Part shown: positions 6,456 to 11,133 of the stretch, in pieces
Layout of the letters: every line of letters begins with the position of its first letter
Numbering within the stretch: the stretch's first letter is position 1
From: Hydrogenophaga sp.
GTDB taxonomy: Bacteria > Pseudomonadota > Gammaproteobacteria > Burkholderiales > Burkholderiaceae_C
Length of the DNA stretch: 11,133 nucleotides
Assembly: GCA_025458415.1 (NCBI GenBank)
Contig: JALOSN010000036.1
Span: 1 to 11,133 of the forward strand
Reading direction: 5' to 3'
Made by a program: the position numbers and the translations under genes
Notes under the pieces: generated by a model
Seen by the model: the letters and a program-made list of their open reading frames with translations, nothing else
Database searches by the model: none
Told to the model about the DNA's origin: nothing

Positions 6456-6596
6456 CTTGGTGCGAAGGATAGCGTGATCGCCCGATGGCGGGCCATGGGG
6501 CATTCGGCCTATTGTCCTGCGCCGGGCCGCCCGAGACACTGCAGGCACTGGCAGGGGACAACCCCGGCCACCCAACAACACTTCAAGGAGCCTGAC
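6456..6596. promoter_or_regulatory. Divergent intergenic region between the response regulator and the lipoprotein operon
   Basis: These 141 bases must hold promoters for both directions. Visible elements are a -10-like TATCCT on the - strand (6471-6466), a weak TATTGT on the + strand (6510-6515), a 5-bp inverted repeat GCCCG-ATGG-CGGGC (6480-6493), and a tandem near-direct repeat CACTGCAGG / CACTGGCAGG (6537-6555). None has a good -35 partner. It is the natural place for binding sites of the adjacent LuxR-type regulator, but I could not identify a defined operator. Confidence 0.4.
6585..6590 (+). promoter_or_regulatory. Ribosome binding site of the lipoprotein gene
   Basis: AAGGAG lies six bases before ATG 6597, close to an ideal Shine-Dalgarno. 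It fixes the start in a frame that is open for more than 1 kb upstream of the true gene. Confidence 0.8.
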
Positions 6597-7619
6597 ATGT
6601 CCCCATCGCCATCGCACAGCCGTTCCCTCCGTCCTTGCTGGCCGGTGCTGGCATCGTGTCTTCTGGTGGTCGCCTGTGGCGGAGGCGGGTCGGGTGACAG
6701 CGGCCTGGACGGAGCCGGCACCGCAGGGCGGGACGCAGCCTTCGGGTCTGCCGACATGACCGCCCTTCTGAATGCCTATGTTCATCACCTGGCGCAGGCC
6801 ACACCCACGGTGGTGGTTGGCTCCAGGGTAGGAGGTCTGGTGGCCGAGCAGGGTAGTTCCGGTGGCTCCAGCCCTGCGGGCGCATCCATCGACGAGGGTG
6901 CTCTTGAAGAGCTGCTGCCCGCCGGTCGCAGCGCATCGGTCGCCTCGCCCAAGGCGGTGCGTCCGTGTCCAGGCGGGGGAACCGTCAACACCGTGGACCT
7001 GGGCACCCTGTCGGGCGTCCAGTTTTCCTCATGTGTGGTGCCGATGGGAGGGGTGCTGAACACCTACAACGGATCGGCCGAGGTGCTTGTGGTGCCGGGC
7101 AATGTGCAGGCCGACATGGATGTGGAGGTCAGGGGCGGAGGTGGGCAGGTCACGCGCGTGTTCTTCCGGAGCCTGAACATCCAGACACGGGGTTCGGCCT
7201 GCAACGAGACGGTCACCATGGCCGTGGGGCGGCTTTCCGGCGCCGCGCCGGCTGGCGCCTACAGCGTCGAGTGGCGTGATGTGCTGTCCGACCGTCGTCC
7301 TGACGGGAGGGACTGCACCTGGAACGTCTCGCTGCGCGTGCTGTCCGACGGCAGGTTCTCGTCGGACGGGGGGGCTCCCTCCGTGCCGCCGGTTCGCCAG
7401 TCGCTGGACATCAGAACCCTCGATCTGCTGCGGTATTCGACCGAGGGGGTCGTTGGCGCGCTGAACATGCCGTATGCAGGGCGCGTCCAGTTGCGCAACC
7501 TGGAGACGGGCGCGCAGACCACCTTGCGCATTGCGGACAGCGGTGTCTATGTGCAATCCTCGGGCACAGAGACCTTCGTGAGCAACGAGGCCTTGCTGGC
7601 GCGGGTACGCGGAGGGTGA
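6597..7619 (+). CDS. Predicted lipoprotein of unknown function, Cys-rich beta-type (340 aa)
   Basis: The N terminus has a short basic stretch, a hydrophobic core (WPVLASCLLVVAC) and the lipobox VVAC, so Cys27 should be the lipidated first residue of the mature protein. A glycine-rich linker (GGGGSGDSG) follows. No Asp is present at mature position 2, so outer-membrane sorting by Lol is expected. The mature part has four further cysteines (124, 146, 202, 240) that could form two disulfides. Around the first pair the pattern is CPGGGTV...VQFSSCVVP...YNGS, and a second Cys pair follows about 80 residues later (SACNETVTMAV ... RDCTWNVSLRVL). Short hydrophobic-polar alternation suggests mainly beta strands. 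I do not recognise a named family. The start is fixed by AAGGAG six bases upstream. The OmpA-family gene starts three bases after the stop, so the two are co-transcribed and may act together in the envelope. Confidence 0.85.
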   Translation: MSPSPSHSRSLRPCWPVLASCLLVVACGGGGSGDSGLDGAGTAGRDAAFGSADMTALLNAYVHHLAQATPTVVVGSRVGGLVAEQGSSGGSSPAGASIDEGALEELLPAGRSASVASPKAVRPCPGGGTVNTVDLGTLSGVQFSSCVVPMGGVLNTYNGSAEVLVVPGNVQADMDVEVRGGGGQVTRVFFRSLNIQTRGSACNETVTMAVGRLSGAAPAGAYSVEWRDVLSDRRPDGRDCTWNVSLRVLSDGRFSSDGGAPSVPPVRQSLDIRTLDLLRYSTEGVVGALNMPYAGRVQLRNLETGAQTTLRIADSGVYVQSSGTETFVSNEALLARVRGG

Positions 7620-7622
7620 TCC

Positions 7623-8576
7623 ATGGGAAACAGGACACCATCAACAGAGGGTCTTGAAGCCACAGGCCGAGGGGTTGCGTGGCGTAGGTTCGGCTGGACA
7701 GGCCTGCTGCTGTTGTGCGCATGGATCACCGTCCACGCCGCAAAGGGCGAGTTGAGCGATCACCCCATGGTGTCACCCTACGAGGGATCGGTGCTGCGTG
7801 AACACGGCGAAGAGTCGTTCAACGTCTACCGGCGTATCGTGGGACTGGATGCCAGCGGACCGGTCGCCGAAGAGGTTCAGGGCAAGGTCAACCGCCTGCG
7901 CTATGACAACCCCAAGGGCCGATCGACCCTGGAGATCGAGCGGAACTACCGCCAGGCGCTGGCCGCCAGAGGGCTGGTGGTCGATTTCGAGTGCGCTGGG
8001 CGACAGGCTTGCGGGCACAACCGCCGTCCGGGCTGGGTGGACATCAATGGGCTGAACCTGGGTGTCGGCGGCGACGTGCGTTACTTCACCGGCCGCCTGC
8101 CTGCGGCTGCAGGCTCGGTGTACATCAGTGTGGCGGTCAATCCGCAGCGGACCTTCCTGCACATCGTGGAGCCGGGCGGCATGCAGGCTGGCAAGGTCAT
8201 CATCAACCTGGATGAACTGGCCGGCAAGCTGGAGCAACAACGCTCGGTCGAATTGCCGGGCATTTTTTTCGACAGCGGAACAGCTGTCCTGCAGGCGGCG
8301 TCCAACCCTGCACTGGACATCGCAGCCCAGCTGCTGCGCGAGCGCCCGACGTGGAAGATGGCGGTCATCGGCCACACGGACAACCAGGGCACAGAAGCTT
8401 TCAATCAGCAACTTTCGCAACAGCGTGCCGACGCGGTGGTCCAGGCGCTGGTGGCCCGTGGTGTGGCGGCCGAGCGCCTGCAAGGCCGTGGTATGGGGTT
8501 GACGAAACCCGTGGCCGACAACGCCACCGAAGCCGGGCGGGCGCGCAACCGCCGCGTCGAGCTGGTGCGCTGGTAA
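7623..8576 (+). CDS. OmpA-family protein with N-terminal DUF4892-like domain
   Basis: The 317-residue product has a hydrophobic signal segment (about 25-40, GLLLLCAWITVHAA) after an unusually long basic n-region. A DUF4892-like domain (about 45-190) follows: SDHPMVSPYEGSVL, YRRIVGL, KGRSTLEIERNYRQAL, DFECAG. The C-terminal OmpA domain (about 208-317) shows FFDSGTAVLQ, the peptidoglycan-contacting GHTDNQG (250-256, Asp253), LSQQRADAVVQAL and AGRARNRRVEL (Arg307 and Arg310 region). The domain should bind diaminopimelate in peptidoglycan and anchor the protein in the periplasm or at the outer membrane. DUF4892 has no established function; Cys124 and Cys130 may pair. A strong ribosome binding site (GGAGGG, 7611-7616) runs into the stop codon of the upstream lipoprotein gene, three bases away, so the genes are coupled. 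Family assignment of the OmpA part is firm; DUF4892 is from memory of the motif pattern. Confidence 0.9.
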   Translation: MGNRTPSTEGLEATGRGVAWRRFGWTGLLLLCAWITVHAAKGELSDHPMVSPYEGSVLREHGEESFNVYRRIVGLDASGPVAEEVQGKVNRLRYDNPKGRSTLEIERNYRQALAARGLVVDFECAGRQACGHNRRPGWVDINGLNLGVGGDVRYFTGRLPAAAGSVYISVAVNPQRTFLHIVEPGGMQAGKVIINLDELAGKLEQQRSVELPGIFFDSGTAVLQAASNPALDIAAQLLRERPTWKMAVIGHTDNQGTEAFNQQLSQQRADAVVQALVARGVAAERLQGRGMGLTKPVADNATEAGRARNRRVELVRW

Positions 8577-8591
8577 TGCCGGCGGTGGAGG

Positions 8592-8619
8592 CTTGCGCTC
8601 AATGGCGTGGAACGATAAT
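8592..8619 (+). promoter_or_regulatory. Candidate leaderless promoter for rlmB
   Basis: GATAAT (8614-8619) lies exactly six bases (CGGCGC) before ATG 8626, so transcription would begin at the start codon. A -35-like CTTGCG (8592-8597) gives a 16-bp spacer. No Shine-Dalgarno precedes the ATG. The string GATAATCGSCGS-ATG is the same as at mnmH. It would give rlmB its own transcript separate from the OmpA gene, which ends 49 bp upstream. Confidence 0.5.
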
Positions 8620-8625
8620 CGGCGC

Positions 8626-9369
8626 ATGTCATCCCCCAAAGTCCTGTTCGGCTTCCATGCCGTCGGCGTTCGCCTGAAAACGGCGCCGGCTTCCATCGTC
8701 GAGATCTATTTCGACGCTTCCCGGCGCGACCAGCGCATGCGCCAGTTCCTTGAGCGGGCACGCGAAGCCGGTGCTCGGCTGATCGAAGCGGACGGTCTTC
8801 GACTGGCCAAGCTGGCCGGCAGCCACGGACACCAGGGTGTGGCTGCCAGGGTGCAGCCCATCGAACAGGCCAAGTCCCTGGATGCCCTGCTTGAACAGCT
8901 TGAAGCGGATCAGCAGGTGCCCTTGCTGCTCGTGCTCGATGGCGTCACCGACCCGCACAACCTGGGCGCCTGCCTGCGCGTCGCAGATGGTGCTGGCGCC
9001 CATGCGGTGATCGCCCCCAAGGACCATGCCGCGGGCATCAACGCCACCGTGGCCAAGGTGGCCAGCGGTGCCGCCGAGACCATGCCCTATTTCATGGTGA
9101 CCAACCTGGCGCGCACGCTGGGGGAACTCAAGGAGCGCAACATCTGGGTGATCGGCACCGCCGACGACGCACCCCGCACCCTGTACCAGGTCGATCTCAA
9201 AGGCCCGGTTGCATTGGTGTTGGGAGCCGAAGGGCAGGGCATGCGCCAGCTCACCCGCAAGACCTGTGACGAGCTGGTGTCCATCCCCATGCGGGGGGCG
9301 GTCGAGAGCCTGAACGTCTCGGTGGCCAGTGGTGTGTGTCTGTATGAGGCGCTGCGACAGCGCGCCTGA
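8626..9369 (+). CDS. rlmB: 23S rRNA (guanosine-2251-2'-O)-methyltransferase RlmB
   Basis: RlmB uses S-adenosylmethionine to methylate the 2'-hydroxyl of G2251 in the P-loop of 23S rRNA. The 247-residue product matches E. coli RlmB along its length. An N-terminal substrate-binding domain (about 5-78; GFHAV, SHGHQGVAARV) precedes the SPOUT catalytic domain. SPOUT motif 1 is LDGVTDPHNLGACLR (104-118, with Asn112 and Arg118), motif 2 is LGAEGQGMR (199-207, with Glu202), and motif 3 is SIPMRGAVESLNVSVASG (219-236), which forms the knot and cofactor pocket. NLARTLGELKERNIWVIGTA also mirrors the E. coli protein. I chose ATG 8626 over an upstream ATG at 8602 and a GTG/TTG extension because E. coli RlmB begins just before the equivalent of FGFHAV and because the promoter-like hexamer sits directly upstream. 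A Sir2 gene follows six bases after the stop. Confidence 0.96.
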   Translation: MSSPKVLFGFHAVGVRLKTAPASIVEIYFDASRRDQRMRQFLERAREAGARLIEADGLRLAKLAGSHGHQGVAARVQPIEQAKSLDALLEQLEADQQVPLLLVLDGVTDPHNLGACLRVADGAGAHAVIAPKDHAAGINATVAKVASGAAETMPYFMVTNLARTLGELKERNIWVIGTADDAPRTLYQVDLKGPVALVLGAEGQGMRQLTRKTCDELVSIPMRGAVESLNVSVASGVCLYEALRQRA

Positions 9370-9375
9370 TTTCCC

Positions 9376-10134
9376 GTGGACAGAGCGTCGGTGACCCGGG
9401 TCCGCCAGTGGCTGGCAGAAGCCCGGCGCCTCGTGGTGCTCACCGGGGCTGGCGTGAGTGCCGAGTCCGGTGTGCCGACGTTCCGTGACGCGATGACCGG
9501 CCTGTGGGCCCAGTTCTCTCCGGAGGAACTGGCCACCGAAGTCGCGTTCCGTACCCATCCGCAGCGTGTCTGGGACTGGTATCAGCAGCGGCGCACGGCC
9601 CTGCGGTCTGTGCACCCCAACGCCGGACACCGGGCGCTTGCGGACTACGCGCTCAGATACCCGGGCCGTATGACATTGGTCACGCAGAACGTGGATGACC
9701 TGCACCAGCGGGCCGGCCAACCACACACCCTGGCCCTTCATGGCGACCTGGCCAGCGACCGCTGGCTGGACGAGCCCAGATCCTGTTGCCTGACCCAGCC
9801 CCCGCTGGCCGGTCGACCGCCCCGGTGCCCTGTGTGCGCCAACTTGCGCCGCCCGGCGGTCGTCTGGTTCGGAGAAGCCTTGCCGACCGATCTGCTCGCG
9901 CGGGCTGAAAGGGCCGCTACCGAGTGTCATCTGATGCTGGTGGTCGGAACCTCGGGTGTCGTGTACCCTGCAGCCGGACTGGCCCGCAGGGCGAGCGCAG
10001 GCGGAGCGCGTGTGGTCATTGTCAACCCCGAGGAGACCGCCCTGGACGACATCGCCGATGCCTGTCTCAGGGCTGCGTCGGCGCATTGTCTGCCGCGGTT
10101 GCTGGAGCCCGCGCCTGCGGACACGATGGATTGA
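9376..10134 (+). CDS. Sir2-family NAD-dependent protein deacylase (CobB-like)
   Basis: Sirtuins remove acyl groups from lysines while consuming NAD. The 252-residue product has the NAD-binding loop GAGVSAESGVPTFRD (24-38), TQNVDDLH (103-110), catalytic His122 in LHGDL, VVWFGEALP (162-170), GTSGVVYPAA (191-200) and IVNPEE (215-220). WYQQRR (68-73) gives the Tyr69/Arg72 pair that class III sirtuins use to favour succinyl- or malonyl-lysine, so desuccinylase activity is possible. The zinc region is odd: where a CxxC usually follows the catalytic histidine, the sequence reads RWLDEPRSCC (Cys137, Cys138), with the second pair CPVC (151, 154) in the normal place. The start is GTG 9376, six bases after rlmB; GTG 9391 is a shorter alternative. 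Neither has a strong ribosome binding site, so coupling with rlmB is likely. Confidence 0.91.
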   Translation: MDRASVTRVRQWLAEARRLVVLTGAGVSAESGVPTFRDAMTGLWAQFSPEELATEVAFRTHPQRVWDWYQQRRTALRSVHPNAGHRALADYALRYPGRMTLVTQNVDDLHQRAGQPHTLALHGDLASDRWLDEPRSCCLTQPPLAGRPPRCPVCANLRRPAVVWFGEALPTDLLARAERAATECHLMLVVGTSGVVYPAAGLARRASAGGARVVIVNPEETALDDIADACLRAASAHCLPRLLEPAPADTMD

Positions 10135-10151
10135 ACAGAAAGGACTGCCTG

Positions 10152-11133
10152 ATGGATACCCCAGACAACCCCACATCCAGCCGCATCAGGCTGGTCGACC
10201 GGGTGCAGGCGATGCTGCTGCGCCCCCGGGAGACGTGGACGCAGATCGCGGCCGAAGCGCACGACATCAAGACCATCTACCGCGATTACCTGGTCTTCCT
10301 GGCCGCAGTGTCGGCTGTCGCCTCCTTCGTCGGGTTGAGCCTGGTGGGCGTGGGCGCCATGGGCTTCAGCTTTCGGGTGCCCATTCTCAATGGACTGGCC
10401 CATATGGTGGTCGGCTTCGTGCTGACGCTGGTCATGATGTACGTGGTCGCGCTGGTTGCCGATGCACTGGCGCCCAGCTTCAAGGGCGAAAAAGACCTTG
10501 CCTCGGCCTTCAGGCTGGTGGCCTACGGCTCCACAGCGGGGCTGCTCGGCGGTGTGTTCCAGATCGTGCCGGCCCTGTCTGTTCTTGGCTTGCTGGCGGC
10601 GCTGTATTCGCTCTATCTCGTGTACACGGGCGTGACGGTGATGATGAAGGTGCCACAGGACAAGGCCTTGCCCTACACCGCTGTGCTGGTGGTCTGCGGT
10701 CTGGTGGCCGCCATCGTGGTCGGCATGCTCAGCGTTACCCTGACTGGCGCAGGTACCGGCGGCGGCATGCGCGTGGGAGGTTCACCCGGACAGGGCGATG
10801 TGGAGATCCGCCTGCCGGGCACCGAGATTCGCATCGATACCGGCAAGCTGGAAGAAGCCGGCAGAAAAATGGAAGAAGCCTCCAAGCGGCTGGAAGAAGC
10901 CCAAGCCAAAGGCGATGGGCAGGCTGCGGGCAAGGCGCTCGGCGAGATGATGGGTGCGATGACCGGTGCCGGCCAGGGCGGGCAGCCCTTTGCGCCTGAG
11001 CTGATGCAGCAGGCCCTGCCCGATCGCCTTCTGCGCATGGAGCGCACCGCCATCGAGGCCCGCACCGACGCGGCCATGGGCATGAGCCTGTCACGCGTGA
11101 CCGCCGAATACAGCTCGGCGCAGGCACGTGTCG
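10152..11133 (+). CDS. Yip1-family membrane protein with a C-terminal coiled-coil extension (partial, 3' end outside window)
   Basis: The frame runs from ATG 10152 to the window edge without a stop (327 complete codons). A Shine-Dalgarno GAAAGGA (10138-10144) lies seven bases upstream, and the Sir2 stop is 17 bases away. The N terminus RVQAMLLRPRETWTQIAAE (17-35) is the typical Yip1 entry motif. Four or five hydrophobic segments follow: about 46-70, 80-106, 121-160 (probably two) and 174-197. After the last TM comes a glycine-rich linker (TGAGTGGG), then a soluble domain starting near residue 214 with EIRLPGTEIRIDTGKLEEA, a three-heptad helix (232-252) and a Met/Ala/Gly-rich stretch. The function is unknown; bacterial Yip1 proteins are mostly uncharacterised inner-membrane proteins. 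The tail after the TM domain is longer than the basic Yip1 domain needs, so this is a two-part protein. Confidence 0.85.
   Translation, partial: MDTPDNPTSSRIRLVDRVQAMLLRPRETWTQIAAEAHDIKTIYRDYLVFLAAVSAVASFVGLSLVGVGAMGFSFRVPILNGLAHMVVGFVLTLVMMYVVALVADALAPSFKGEKDLASAFRLVAYGSTAGLLGGVFQIVPALSVLGLLAALYSLYLVYTGVTVMMKVPQDKALPYTAVLVVCGLVAAIVVGMLSVTLTGAGTGGGMRVGGSPGQGDVEIRLPGTEIRIDTGKLEEAGRKMEEASKRLEEAQAKGDGQAAGKALGEMMGAMTGAGQGGQPFAPELMQQALPDRLLRMERTAIEARTDAAMGMSLSRVTAEYSSAQARV
10845..10907 (+). repeat. Three tandem 21-bp units encoding a heptad coiled coil
   Basis: Three in-frame 21-base units each contain an NTGGAAGAAGCC core (10848-10859, 10869-10880, 10890-10901) and encode KLEEAGR, KMEEASK and RLEEAQA (residues 232-252). 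Leu/Met and Ala fall at a/d spacing and Glu/Lys flank them, typical of a short amphipathic coiled coil in the soluble tail of the Yip1 protein. Confidence 0.75.

Noticed and set aside
5505..6596. Upstream extension of the lipoprotein frame over the kinase and regulator genes
   Set aside because: The frame is open by composition only. The strong AAGGAG site, the ATG at 6597 and an immediate lipoprotein signal fix the true start.
6456..6788. N-terminal extension of the response regulator frame to 6788
   Set aside because: The extra residues overlap the lipoprotein gene, are Arg/Pro/Gly-rich and precede a normal receiver start; ATG 6455 gives the family's usual length.
8629..10176. Very long open frame on the - strand (515 codons) opposite rlmB and the Sir2 gene
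   Set aside because: It covers two genes with unmistakable motifs on the + strand, and its translation is rich in His, Gln, Gly and Arg with no domain. This is the usual antisense shadow in GC-rich DNA.
1..11133. Mobile element, CRISPR array, phage or toxin-antitoxin system
   Set aside because: I saw no transposase, integrase, terminal inverted repeats, spaced direct repeats or small antitoxin-like gene pairs; gene content and composition look like core chromosome.

Overview
The window looks like an ordinary chromosomal stretch of a high-GC betaproteobacterium, most likely order Burkholderiales and close to Comamonadaceae. This is inferred from the GC-rich third codon positions, the tight packing of genes, and proteins that resemble the Burkholderiales forms of MetC, YbbA, RlmB and Sir2. 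There are no tRNA or rRNA genes, insertion sequences, CRISPR arrays, integrases or phage genes, and base composition does not shift in a way that suggests an island.

Layout, left to right. (1) The last 30 codons of an unidentified + strand gene. (2) A + strand pair: a MetC-type cystathionine beta-lyase (153-1352), then a 62-residue lysine-rich protein with a TTG start (1383-1571). (3) A convergent - strand pair, tesA then mnmH: a secreted SGNH hydrolase (2700-3377) and the tRNA 2-selenouridine synthase (1608-2669). (4) Divergent from tesA, the YbbA-type ABC ATPase (3399-4061), with no permease gene beside it. The neighbourhood mnmH-tesA-ybbA recalls the E. coli selU/tesA/ybbA region without ybbP and rhsD. 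(5) A - strand two-component system: a LuxR-type response regulator (5802-6455) followed 15 bp later by a six-TM hybrid histidine kinase (4092-5786). (6) Divergent from it across 141 bp, a + strand pair of envelope genes: an unrecognised lipoprotein (6597-7619) and an OmpA/DUF4892 protein (7623-8576). (7) A + strand run of rlmB (8626-9369), a Sir2 deacylase (9376-10134) and a Yip1-family membrane protein (10152 onward, cut by the window edge).

How the parts fit together. Most genes are housekeeping: methionine synthesis, tRNA wobble modification, 23S rRNA methylation and protein deacylation. The least described part is 4092-8576, where a two-component system without an obvious periplasmic sensor domain faces a lipoprotein/OmpA pair. 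A cell-envelope regulatory circuit is a reasonable hypothesis, but only gene arrangement supports it. A second recurring feature is promoter architecture: mnmH and rlmB both carry the string GATAATCGSCGS directly before the ATG, with exactly six bases between the -10-like hexamer and the start codon, as expected for leaderless or nearly leaderless mRNAs. No convincing rho-independent terminator was found, including in the two short convergent gaps (1572-1607 and 4062-4091).
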